Origin: Diphasiastrum complanatum
Lineage: Eukaryota > Streptophyta > Lycopodiopsida > Lycopodiales > Lycopodiaceae
DNA: 64,000 bases
Direction: 5' to 3'
Assembly: GCA_029204225.1 (NCBI GenBank)
Contig: CM055101.1
Span: forward strand, 31,586,519 to 31,650,518
The notes under the pieces are model-generated. The model saw nothing but the letters and a program-made list of their open reading frames with translations. It ran no database searches and was not told the origin of the DNA. The position numbers were made by a program, and so were the translations under genes. Position 1 is the stretch's first letter; each line of letters opens with the position of its first letter. Positions 45,172 through 56,529 of this stretch are shown one piece after another.

Positions 45172-45573
45172 TGTTAGAATTAATGGTTAATTGTAGAGGC
45201 CACGAAGCGTGCTAGAAGGCTTATTTCTATTTTTAGTATAGGTACTATCTATTTTTAGTATAGGTACCTAAGTTAGTACCAATTTTGCTAGAATAGTATA
45301 GAAATCTATTTTGACCAAGTTAGCATAGATTTCTATTGTTAAGACTTCATAATTAGCATTTCAATTGCTATTGTAGTACAATAGCTTTTGCTTTTCATTG
45401 TGGACAGCCTCTATAAGAGTAGATGGGCGCCCACCTCCATGGTTATCTCAGTTTCCAGCTTATGAAGCATAGCTTCTTGCAGTCTCTCTTCTTCTTCAGC
45501 TTGTGGTTGATGTTTTGTGTGAGTACTAATAAGATTAGTCTACTCCGATTAAAGAATCTCTTCGATTCTAACA
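45172..45573 (+). repeat. Array LTR 6 (long type, 402 bp), right end of array
   Basis: Long type with the 22 bp duplication, like LTR 1. Ends TTCTAACA followed by the ACCTG target duplication. Confidence 0.95.
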
Positions 45574-45578
45574 ACCTG

Positions 45579-46072
45579 GGGCATGTGATATGGTGGCAAC
45601 CACTTTAATCTAGAAAGCAAATGACTGAGTAAAATATCACTCCCTCTTAAAGCTTTGACTTGGTAGATCACAATAAAGACAACATCATATTTCTAGTGCC
45701 TAGCATTAGTCTGATCTAAAATCTGCAAAATGAAGTAATGCCTCCTTTAGCATATCATTCGACGTTTTCCTACTTTACCAGAGCTTCTGACCAAGCAAAC
45801 CTAATGCACTTCCAAAAGCATATGGAGGATGTTCTTCTGTTCATCATAGCCTAAATGGTTACATCCTGAGTTTGCCATACAAAACCCTACAGAAAAGAGT
45901 TATCAAGGGCCCTTCTGAAATGACGGAAACCTATTCAAGGTAGACCTAACCTCAAAAGTAGGTAGCTTCTATCTCCACACTAGCTATTGGTTCTCCCAAT
46001 GCGTTCAGCCTGAGCAGAGAGGAGTGGCAATATTAATTGCACCCTCCGTAAAGCCATCACCAGAAACAGGAA
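45579..46072. other. Intergenic/3' flank of the zinc-finger gene
   Basis: Starts with the right copy of a ~45 bp tandem repeat (TTTAATCTAGAAAGCAA). No gene. It probably holds the 3' UTR and poly(A) region of the gene on the minus strand. Confidence 0.4.
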
Positions 46073-49000
46073 TCATCCAACTTCCTTAGATTGATTGGGA
46101 TTTGAATGCACTTCATCAGCCTTGGCAGTCTCAACACCAGCTCCCTGGTGCGACTTGTTTAACTGTACCTGTGACGCATGCCTCTTACCTTTGAAATGTG
46201 CCTGTAAGTCCCCCTTACTAAAGCAATTTACATCACATAATTCGCACCTTCGTATCTTTCCTCCATTACCTTTCTTTAACATAAACTGATTGCCAGTTGC
46301 TCTTTCAAGATTGTTTTGCTTAGATTTCTTATTAGGATATCTCACCATATCCTCGGCAAAGCTTCTTTTACCCAGATTGGAGACTTCACCGCCCTGGATA
46401 CCAGGCGCCTCCTTTCCATCAGATGCATTGATAACACGATCACGTGTAACCTTGACCTTTTCCTCTCCTTCACCCTTTGCTGGTTGAATCTTCTCAGCAT
46501 CATCGAGTTCAGCTTTTCTGGATTCTGGCGTGATAGTTGCACTGGCAGATTCTATCCCAACATTCTCATCCTTTTCCACAAACTTGTCTGCCTTGTTTGA
46601 TGCTTCTTCATTCAACTTAAGCTTATGCCTCTTTCCTCCAAGATGAGTTTTAAAATTGAATGTTGTGTCACACTCTAATTGGCAGACAGAGCACCAGGTT
46701 TGGTTTACTCCTTTAGCCGTATGCTTGAAGCTTGTCGATAATACTTCATGTCTCCGAACAAAAGGAAGTCTGTCATGCCTCTCAAGAGATCTCTGCAGCA
46801 ACAGCTAAATAATCATGACACCATTGAAACTTCATACTCTCAGTAATGTAGGCACATACATTTGTACTTACAATGTAAATACTTTTGTGTATTGATGTTA
46901 ACTCTTGCAAAATACCTGCAAATAAAGGACGTGCAACCTTACAACTTCATGGAGTCCACCCACAAAGTCTTAGACCATCAAACCCAGTGTGCGCGGACTC
47001 CATCATACTATAACATGTATGATCTCTGCATGAAGGTTGTTACAGAAACTGACGACCTAAGCTTGCAACAATCTTGGTGCATCAAAGGAACTAGCCAGAT
47101 AAAGCATACGTGTGTCACACCAGCTGCACATTATCAGCTAGGCCAAAAACAGCTAGTGTGCATATAAAAGATGATCAGCTTTGTCACAACTGATCAAACT
47201 ACCAACCAAACATATTTGGAAACTCCCTGTCTAGGAGGTCCCGAGGAAGTTTACACAAGAATGTTGAGACTTGTCAATTGTTTGTTAAATGTTTAGAACT
47301 CTTCATGGAGACATGCTCTGTAAAAAATTGAATTTCCAGATTACATAATGGCTAATGGGCACTTCCAAATTTTCACTCTCTTAGAACTTAAAAAAAATTA
47401 CAAGCCTTTACAAGCATTTGAAAAGTGCTTGATATGTTCCACATTTTATAAGCAGGTTACATGCACAAACACGCATCCACATTAGCTTTCATTTTCACTC
47501 AACTCCCAGAGGCAAAGGGCAGACTCAGCCATGATGCAAGCTAGCACTAAAGAAAATAAGAGACGATCCCTGCAAAGGATTATTGCAGTTGATAGATTGA
47601 TATTAGGACGGTGCTCAACATAAAAAAGGAGATGAGGAGTCTTAAACTTTATGGAGTTCACTCACAAAGTCTTCGACCAAGTCACTCATGCATAGCATGG
47701 ACTAAATGCCATTACATCCCTACGCATGCGATCAGAGCACAACAGTAAGTGCAGGTCACATGCACAGACATGCATCCACATTAGCTTCCATACATTTGTA
47801 CAGAGACCAGTCACCAATGTATTGGGTTTCAATCAATTCCCCAGAAGTAAAGGGCAGACTCAGCAATGAATGCAAGCTAGCACCAAAGAGATTAAGACAT
47901 GATCCCCTACCTGCAAAGACTGATAAGAGTTGATATCAATAGGATGGTGCCTGATATAACAAAGGAGATAAGCTGTCTTAAACTTTATAAAGTCACCCAC
48001 AAAGTCTTTGACCATCGTATGTATTATGGACTACATGCCACTAAACAGTATTCCAACTTCCCTTTCGAAAAATGTTCTCATTTCCTATACATTGAAGGCA
48101 TCGATCCAATCTGGATGGAAGATAGATCTTCATATGTGTAACGGGTCAAGACTTAACAGGTCATGATCGTCTCTCTTTGAAAGTACAGGAGGTTAGATGT
48201 GATACAAAGCAAGGCAAGAACAGTGGACTGCCTTATCAACCATTTTAAAACTACTCATGCGATACCCAATTTCAAAATTGGAAACAAATTGGCAGAAGGC
48301 CCTGGCCCCCCCATGTGGCAATTATGTTGGAACAAAAAGGTGTAGCTAAAGAAGCTAATCAGGACACTGGAAAGAGAAGGGCCTATGTGAAATTGGACAA
48401 TCATCAAGCAAAGATCTTCAAGTGACAAGAAGCGTAAAGAAGCTGTAAAGACCAGTACTTGGTCTGAGAACTGTGAAGACATGAGCAATATAAGATGGTA
48501 GACTTTCACCAAAATTTTGAGAACAATCGGAACTAAGTGCCATAAAGTTTGTGCAAATACAATACCAAGCAAAATAGAATAGCTGGTTCAATAAAGAAAG
48601 TAAAGAGGTAAGGAAGCAGTGAAAGCCAGCAATTCACAAAGGCATCCTCACAAAAGAGATGGTTATAGCTTATAAGTGAATAGTAAAGAGGCAAAATATG
48701 GCACTTTCTTAAAGAAGAACAAAAAGCATTACATAAGGAGCTCACATCAAATCTCAAAGCAATATAAAGCAGGTTTTGCTGCTAATTTCTAGCTAACAGG
48801 CTTTGCAATGAATGGATTTAAGCAGCTACTATCTAGAGCTACAAAACACAAGGGATTTCATGTACTTTTGTTTGGTTCCATAAATTCTGATAAATATTCA
48901 ATGATGAATGGTGATCACCAAAGAAACATCCATTCCCATAACTTGAAAGGTAAGCTTTTCAAATAGCTCACATCTTCCATATGAAAGCTGGGACTCAGAC

Positions 49001-52000
49001 AAATTCTTATAGTACTTGTATGACTGACTTCAGGAAAGGAAGAATGTAGATGAACTCTAACTTCCAACCACTGTAAAAACTTGGTGGAATTTTTATAGTT
49101 CATTTTAGAGGGTTTTAGAGGGTAAAATTGTCCTCCTATGTCTGCAGAAAAAGTTTTCCTTGCAAAGAGCTTCCTAGCATAAGGTGCCTCATGACCATGG
49201 GATTTCTCGCAGAAATGGCTTCATGTGCACAAGAGCCATGGGCTTGTTTCCCTGAAGCATAACACACAAGTCAGTCAAAGTGAAAAAAGAGCAAACAAAA
49301 AGCCATCAGGATTTTATCTGTGTAAAGGTCTGGGTTACTGCCATTTCGGGTTTCAAGACCCCTTCCTCAGGCTACCAAACTTGGGGGGTAGGGGTCCTCA
49401 AACCAATAAAGGCCTGCACACACCTCTTTACTCTACACTTAAATTTCAAAAAGGTGGAACCACGGAAAATTAATTTGAGTCAAAAATATCCATCAAGAAA
49501 CTTTCCTGATAAGAATCCAGCATAGTCGCACAATGGAACCACGAATCGCAGTTCAAATCGAGGTTCGAACCGCAATTCCCAGAAGGTTTTAGGGTTTAGA
49601 GAATCTTTTTTTTTCATATATGTTTGCATCTGAGACACTTCATCTATTTTCTGTGATCTTGGAATTTGCAATGTAATAATGATCAGTGAAGCAATTTGGG
49701 AGAAACATGGACGCAGATCAGATCAGAAACCTAGATAGAAAACAGGAACCAAAAATTGCAGAATCGAAACTCACTATCAAGAATCAAAACTTGCAGAATT
49801 GAAACTTGAAGCTCATTATCGCATACATTGAAATCAGCCTGCAAAAATCCAACATTGAAATCTGCAAAAAATGCTGTTAATCGTGAATAGTAGCCATGCT
49901 GCAAAAAATCAGGATCGAATTTGGAACATTAATTCTCTTCAGCGAATCGCAATTCGCTGCAACACTGGAATCCAGCAATTACCCTGACCCCTTTACTCAT
50001 CTGATGAGGAGACCGGATACACAGAAGTAGAGAGGTTCTTCTCATGACTCTCTAAAAACGCTGGAGAATGCAACTTCCTTATTTGGGAAAGAATAAATAT
50101 CAACTATCATGCAAGTCCAATACCAAAAATTTCTCTAAAAGAGCGCAGTTTTGACTAAACTGATATATGGCTTGGAACAAACGACATAAATCCATGTTGC
50201 AAAAAATAGTTAGATCTTATTATTAAGGGATGCTCGGCGGAGATACTACATAATTGGAACATAAAACTGTTTTAACCAAAACCATAGAATCTGAGAACCG
50301 CCCCAAAAACAGCCCAAAAAAAAGCCAAAAAAGGCCCAAAAAAAACCAGAACTGTTTAGAGAATTTAATTAAACCACCATAGCATTTAATTAATTAATTA
50401 ATGGCATTTTTTTTAATTCCCACCATAGAATTAATGAACCGTCCACGGTTCACCACGGTTCTGAGAACCGTTCAGTTCACAAATTTTTTTGCCTGGAACC
50501 GTGGTGAACCGTACAGTTAATCAATTAATTAATTAATTAAATTTTTTTTTGTTTCCCACCCCCAAAAATAGCCCAAAAAATGCCAAAAAAAGTTTGTGAC
50601 ATCTGTGAAATCTGGTTCAATCTGTGAAATCATTTGTGAGATCAGAGGACCATTTTGTGAAGTCTGTGAAATCTGGTTCAATCTGTGAAATCATTTGTGA
50701 AATCAGATCCAAAAATCTGTGAAATCTGGTTTTATCTGTGAAATCATTTGTGAAATCAGAGGACCATTTGTGAAATCTGTGTAAAATCTGTGAAATTTAT
50801 GAAATGGGGACCAAAAATGACTTGGGAGAGGGTTTGGGGGGAAATTGGGAAAAAAATAAATAAATATTAATTAATTAACTAACTACAGGAAACGTACCAT
50901 GAACCGTGGTACGGTTCCCAGCACCCACGGTTCTGAGAACCGTGGTTTCTATGATTCCCACCCCCAAAAACAGTGAAATGAGGGCAAAAATCCGTGGGAG
51001 GGGTTTTGGGGGCAAAAAAAATAATTAATTAATTAAATACAGGAACCGTACCACGGTTCATGAACCATGGTACGGTTCAAATCAGGGTTCCCAAGACCCG
51101 TGGTTCTTGGAACCGTGGGTTCTATGATCAAAACAGAACTCATGAAAATCAAAATCAACAAGGTCAATATACAGACTCTAGTCTCTTAATTGTGCTTAAG
51201 GCTGTGATAAAAAGTACATGTCAATCAGCACCAATTAGCCAAATAGCAAAATTTACTAAAGAAGTGTACAAGTACCACACAAGATGCAAAAAAAAGGATA
51301 TTATTATTAGCACACAACTAACACTGGAACAGATTCTCACCTACAACATAAGTGTGCACAGCCAGTGCATCTTATCTAAACAAGTTACTGAGATGGATAA
51401 CGTGCATGAGTTATTACAGCAAAAAAACCACACAACGTAACAGTTCACATAAATAAGCTTAAGCACACTAAAAAGGAAAAGGATAGGCATATAGATGCCA
51501 CTAGTGTAAAAAATCCACTCTTACATGAAGCTTATTAAAAATGTAGCCTAAAAGTCTGCTGAAAACATCTGAAATATACAACCTTACAGGTCTAAAGCCC
51601 ATGGTAAGTCATAGCAGCAAAAAGTTTTCCCCTCATGGGGAACTGCCGTATTCCATGGTGCACTTAATGCATTCAAGAGTTTTCTCACCCAAACAGCATC
51701 AAGATGTTGGAATTTTCATCCACACCTGACTAGAGACTAACTTAGATTGCGAAATATTTGCAACACATAGTTCGGCTGCCCTTCCTACTGCTTGAAAGAT
51801 AGGACAGCCTGTGAACCCCTCATTCACAGGCTGTCCTATCTGTACCAAAGACGCAAAACATATTTGTGATCAAGTGCAAAAGAAGTAAAATATACTTGCA
51901 ATCACGCCAAAAAAAAACAACCCTTTTAAAGAGGGCTGTCTTAATGAGACTGCTCTAAATAAACTACAGGCCAGCATTGGTAGCCAAAAGTCTTGTCAAC

Positions 52001-52905
52001 TCTCTAGAGGACTGGCCAGGGGCCCTTGTACTTACCTCACGTAGAAAAGCCTTACGAGCCTCACGATCCATATGAGCCTCGCGATCCATACGATCCATAT
52101 GAGCCTCGCGATCCATACGATCCAAAAGAGCCTCGCGATCTAGATCTCGCTTTTGTTTAAGCGCAGCCAACACCAAGTCATTTCGGCGCTGCCATTCCCA
52201 CTCCTGCGGCCCGCTGGCAAAAGCAGGCCCTAAAGAGGTAAATGGTGTAAGATGCTCGTAAGCCATTCTTCCTGGCAGCAAACCTGCTTGAGCATGATGC
52301 AAATACGATGGCACACCGCCATCCACATGCACCAAACTGCGGCCGCCTCCTAAACCCAAGTCTTGAGATAAATGAGAAGATAAATATGGCAGCGAAGCGG
52401 CAACCCCAAAGGGTGGCATTGATGCCATCACTGTGTTCCCTACGCCATTCTGCAAGGCTGTAGGTAATGCGCCGCTCTCAAACCCTTGCTGCCCTATTTC
52501 CAGGTTTCTTTCGCCTCCGTAAAAAGGTGAAGTCTGAGATCCAAAAACATCCCCTGCTGTTTTGCCTTCCAGAGACTCAACCGTGTAATACCCCTGCCCT
52601 GAGGAAAGACTGTGCTGGGGCACAGGAGCACTATATGCAGATGCTGCTGCTGCATCAAAGGGCAGTATTCCTGCCACAGATGATGAAAATTCTTGCCTTC
52701 CTAGGTCACGATCAAAGTATCCGCCTAAACTATTGCTAAGGTGTGGCTGAAAAGAAGAGCCCCCAGGGGATGGGAACATCATCTGATTTGCGATACTTGC
52801 AAGGCCACCTCCGCCGCTCCTGCTGCTCAACAAAGGCTGCTGCTGTGCTGCTGCATTATCCACCATGTAAGCTCCGACTGACTCAAACCCTAAACGTGGA
52901 TCCAT
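46073..52905 (-). CDS. Protein with two U1-type C2H2 zinc fingers (two exons seen, about 529 aa)
   Basis: Exon 1 runs 52905-52036 from ATG (MDPRLGFESVGAYMVDNAAA) to donor GAG|GTAAGT. Exon 2 runs 46792-46073 from acceptor GCTGCAG (RSLERHDRLPFVRRHEVLST) to TAG/TGA-type stop. Both are phase 0, giving 290 + 239 residues. The N-terminal part is Ser/Gly/Ala/Gln-rich and probably disordered. Around residues 250-290 a charged segment repeats DREALLDRMDREAH/MDREAH. Zinc fingers CX2CX12HX5H lie at about residues 324-346 (CSVCQLECDTTFNFKTHLGG KRH) and 473-495 (CELC...HFKGKRH), separated by a Lys/Glu-rich linker with KKSKQNN. U1/matrin-type fingers bind double-stranded or structured RNA in other proteins, so nuclear RNA binding is a fair inference. 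Further small exons in the 5.2 kb intron cannot be excluded. No stops, so likely functional. Confidence 0.8.
46915..48060. repeat. Intronic tandem repeat, roughly 300 bp units
   Basis: 47455-47745 and 47750-48060 share a series of words in the same order (GCATCCACATTAGCTT, GGGCAGACTCAGC, GATGCAAGCTAGCAC, CTTAAACTTTAT, CACAAAGTCTT). A partial third copy lies at 46915-47010 (CACCCACAAAGTCTTAGACC). Confidence 0.75.
48061..50289. other. Intron of the zinc-finger gene, no further feature
   Basis: Unique-looking intron sequence. Small overlapping frames at 48255-48757 and 49225-49671 have no recognisable domain. Confidence 0.5.
50290..51125. repeat. AACCGT-rich, palindrome-containing intronic repeat block
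   Basis: Many copies of GAACCGT/ACGGTTC in both orientations. A 36 bp near-perfect palindrome (one mispair) spans 51043-51078, centred on GGTTCATGAACC. GGTTCTGAGAACC occurs near 50457 and 50931. Tracts of AATTAATTAATT and poly-A separate them, and a CTGTGAAATC-type minisatellite fills about 50595-50805. Confidence 0.85.
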
Positions 52906-53096
52906 CACCAGCCACGCTTTTTGTTGTGAAATGCGCACAACCCAGCTTCCTGCTTGAGGATTGATCGAGTGCACCTACATACCTTCTCAAAGACGAAGGA
53001 AGAAAGAAAAAAAGGGATGACGGATCGTCCTTGCTGAAGAAAGAAGAAGAGGGGAAGAGGAGAGATGATTGGAGTTGCAGTTATTTAGAAGCTTAT

Positions 53097-53112
53097 TTAG
53101 GGTTAGGGTTTT
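53097..53112 (-). promoter_or_regulatory. Telo-box (AAACCCTAACCCTAAA) upstream of the zinc-finger gene
   Basis: On the minus strand AAACCCTAACCCTAAA lies about 190 bp upstream of the chosen start codon. AAACCCTAA telo-boxes are established elements in plant promoters and 5' leaders, often of growth- and translation-related genes. Purine-rich sequence between it and the ATG suits a 5' UTR. Confidence 0.5.
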
Positions 53113-53929
53113 CACACACAAAGGCAAGTTATTTTACATTTAAATTTTTTTTGACCAAGATCGTTACGAAATGCTCATGTGCTATGTGTCAACTTTTTAT
53201 TGGATGTTCACTTGAGGTTTGTGAGAAGAATGCTCACACAAAATTATGGTTGTAAAATTCATATGAAAATTGTGCTTCTCGAGGTGCATATTACAAAGAA
53301 TACCTAAGCACTTGGCATTACGATTGGTGAAAGGCACCGGTCGAGGGCTTTATGTGCATGGAGGGCCCTTGCTAGAGGGCAGGAGCCCAAGGGCAGGGCC
53401 CCCAACCTACACAGAAGGTCCAAGGCCCTCGGGCCTTCCACGCCGTAATGCCATGTTTGGTTTTTTCTTTGGACAAAATCGTCAAAATACTGAATGGTTG
53501 ATGAGAACTCTAGACAGAATCTCAAAACCGTAAACTCCCTAATGACAATTTTGGACAAAACGATTGCTTACTTCACTCGCAGGCAAATGGTGCCTCTCAA
53601 AGTACATCCAAAATACACAAAAAAAAAAATGAAGACAAGGCATTACGGGTCATGTGAGGTTGCACACTACAACTCACATGGATGTCCCAAAGTGGCATAT
53701 GACACTTAGGGCCAACCCAACCAAGCTCTTTGTGGATTTTTCCTTAGAGAAGATTCTCTCATCTCCACAATCCCCAATGGCAACGAAAAGAGCCTAGTTT
53801 GGTGGGGGTGTAGCAATGTTTGCAGCTAAGAACAAGTTGCTAGTGGGCACATTGCTAATAGAGCCACGGCTCATACAATAATTTTTTATTCAATGCAAAA
53901 TGTCGTAACATGTTTTTGGAGTGTATCAA

Positions 53930-54060
53930 GTCCACCAATCTTGCTAGAGTGCAACAAGTCCCCCATTTTGTTGGAGTGTAGCACCAAAAGCTAGATTTCA
54001 CTAGAGTGCATCCTCAAAGGTCCACCCCTTTTGTTGGAGTGCACCATTGATTTCCTATAG
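53930..54060 (+). repeat. Degenerate minisatellite (TTGGAGTG / CAAGTCC units)
   Basis: Phrases of the form [TG]TGGAGTG.A.CA and CTAGAGTGCA recur five times with changing spacing. Confidence 0.5.
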
Positions 54061-56109
54061 TTGTGGTCTAACAACATGCTAGTACATCAACTTCAAGTGA
54101 AAAATCTCTAGTGGTTTTGCATTTCTTGATTTTTTGATAAAGAATCTAATTGAATTATTTGCCTTATCCTTGATTTTGGGCATTGCATTGCAAAAGGCAA
54201 TACTTTGTGTTTAAGTTGGTAAGTTGAGTTTACGCAAAAATGAACATTAAAATCAAAATCTTAAATTATAAGGGTATATGCAGCAAAAGTTTTGTCACAT
54301 TGCTAAGGACTTAATTGCAAAAACTACATTCATTAGATGCACCTCTATATGCAAGTCATAAATAGCAAAAAAAGGGTCATGTCCTCTCTTTTTTTTGCAT
54401 GCATGCCAAAGCTTTAATTGCAAGGCTTGAATGAGAAAGAATTGAGGTGCTTGTAGGTTCTCATTACTTAGAAAAAAGCAATCCATACATTTAGAATGAT
54501 GTGCTTTCTCTTAATCAAACTAAATTTCTCTTTATTGACAATGATAATAAGCCAAGTTATAATCTTATTGGCTATCATTTTTGCAACAAATTTACATGGA
54601 AAGTTCAACATAGTAAGAGGTTTGAAGTATATAAGTTGGGTACATTGTCTAAGTAAGCATAGATGGATTCTATTGATATTGTGGAGTTTCAATCATTTTC
54701 AAATTAATTGCTACTACTAGGTGAGTCATTTGTATAATGGTCTACCTTTATACCACACATATTACTCTATCTTCTAGTTGTGTCATTCTATCATCTTCTC
54801 CATATTCATCAATCTCAGTCATAAATTCCTAAAGACAAGACTTGTTCACCCGTGATGCTGAATTCTTAGACAATTAGACGCTTACATCAATAGGATCATT
54901 ATCAAGCTTTAAAACTGGTTGTTTTCTCTCATTTGTATTTTGTCATATTATGGTATTAGTATATAAGTTTTAAAATTGAAATTATTTACACAACATTGGG
55001 CTCATCAAACTAACTAATTTTGCTTTTTATTACTCTTAGATATGAGCTCAAATGGAGAAGCTATAGAAGTTTTAATTTTCAATTTTAAAAAAAAAAAAAA
55101 ACAAACTAAAACAATTGCAGGTGATTTAACTTAGAAATAGGGCCTATTAATTTTTTTTGAAAAACTAGTCACATTAGAGAAATTTTGAGTCTCACAAAAC
55201 ATGTTTCAAACCACCTTAGAGTTTTGAAATTTTGAAAAGCTATGGTCTTGGATAATAAAAAAAATCAAACATTTTCACGGTGTCACGACTCATAGATTTT
55301 CGTGGACAGCTACATAGGCTTACCTAGGTATGATATAGGTTGATGATGTAGGTTGATGACGTGTGAATGTGAGTCAATAGAATGATGCGAAATGAGTGAG
55401 AGGGGGATTCAATGAGAGGCTTGAGCAATTCCTCATGTGTAGGAATGAAGAAAAAGGGATACAAAATATCATTGCATTGCCATAAATTATATGTCAAAAT
55501 GGAGAGCCACATCCACGCAATTGCATGAGGACAGAGGTTATTACACCATTATATGTGATAGGCACATGAGATGACAAAGGAAATGAAGAAGTCCTAAATA
55601 CTTCCTTGCGAAATGATGTAAGTCAAAAGATAGATTGCAAAACGGTTCACGCAATGATGGAACTGGCCAAATCATAGACAAACTCAATTGTTAACAAAAA
55701 TTAACAATCTTGTAAGTACCATTGCGTAATAGTTAGCCATTGACTAGTCTATAGAGGCTTAAAGAGAGGTCCTATCATAATGTAGAAAAAAATCATAAAA
55801 GTTGTATATTAGACAATCAACACGGATTTGTGAGAGAAAATATATAATGTACTTTTTTCCATCAAATTCGAAAATGGACAAATCAACAATAGCAAGAGAG
55901 TCTATATGTAAATGCAACATAAGAATAATGTGAGAAACATAAATCACACTAAACTTTAACCAGAAACAAATATGAACAAAGAGACATGCAATTATATGTC
56001 TCTTTGCTTACTTGATATGGATTGGTCACTGTCCAAATAGCTTGTTCTTCTATACTTTGACAGCACTACTTCTTTTGTTTTGGCTTGCATTAGTCTCCCA
56101 ATTGATAGA

Positions 56110-56360
56110 AGGAAATGTACCCTATTGAAAGAGGTTTCTTCTCTTTTTGAAGAGGTTTTTTTTTAGGTAGATAGTCATTGATTGGGCGCATGTTGATTGG
56201 GCACCCATAAATGATGTCTCGTACACTGTTTTGAAGTATTCTTTTTGGGGTAGATAGTCGGTAGACTGATTGATGTATATGCACCCATAAATAAGGTCAT
56301 TTCCACTATATCGAATAAGTTTTTATGAGGAAAACAGTCGCTGAGAACCATTTCGTATAA
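56110..56360. repeat. Imperfect ~110 bp tandem repeat
   Basis: GGTAGATAGTC, GATTG and GCACCCATAAAT recur in the same order at about 56165-56215 and 56260-56300, with a weaker third copy ending near 56370 (ATAAATGCACC). Confidence 0.55.
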
Positions 56361-56529
56361 ATGCACCTATCTATGATACACTTTGCCTCTCATTTTTTAT
56401 GGATTTTAATGGCTATACAATTGCTGATTTTGTAGGATGCTTATACGCCCTTCTATTGTGGATAATGGACTCTTCTTGACTTCTTCTTATGGCATTCATA
56501 CCACATGTTGTCTTTATGAGGGATCAACA

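Larger units (their letters stand above)
40473..45573 (+). mobile_element. Tandem array of a miniature (TRIM-like) copia-derived LTR element: 6 LTRs, 5 internal regions
   Basis: Six LTRs (TGTTAGAATTAATGG...ATTCTAACA, 380-402 bp) alternate head-to-tail with five internal regions (595, 591, 595, 591, 391 bp). The whole block is flanked by one 5 bp duplication, ACCTG, at 40468-40472 and 45574-45578. Each LTR except the last is followed by TGGTATCAGAGCC and each except the first is preceded by a purine tract such as AAGGGGGAG. Internal regions carry a tRNA-like sequence (truncated in unit 5) and, in units 1-4, a short in-frame remnant of copia RNase H, but no complete protein. Unit size (about 970-1,000 bp plus one LTR) places it with TRIM/SMART-type non-autonomous elements, which are known to form LTR-sharing arrays. 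Confidence 0.93.
53113..56529. other. Intergenic, no gene
   Basis: Contains a GC-rich patch at 53330-53450 with GGGCCC/CCCTCGGGCC words, a degenerate minisatellite at 53930-54060 with repeated TTGGAGTG and CAAGTCC words, and an imperfect ~110 bp tandem repeat at 56110-56360 (GGTAGATAGTC, GCACCCATAAAT). No coding frame is supported. Confidence 0.55.

Noticed and set aside
40473-45573. Regularly spaced repeats considered as a satellite or CRISPR-like array
   Set aside because: Repeats are LTRs with PBS, purine tract and target duplication in a plant genome; a retroelement array explains them fully.
46095-46600. Plus-strand frames opposite the zinc-finger exon
   Set aside because: Antisense shadows of a clear coding exon with two zinc fingers on the minus strand.
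48255-48757. Hydrophobic minus-strand frames in the zinc-finger gene intron
   Set aside because: Short, non-conserved looking and lying in intron; hydrophobicity comes from T-rich sequence.
52467-52964. Plus-strand frames opposite exon 1 of the zinc-finger gene
   Set aside because: Antisense shadows of the long minus-strand exon.
53270-53560. GC-rich overlapping frames on both strands
   Set aside because: No domain, no splice signals, frames on both strands equally long; composition rather than coding explains them.
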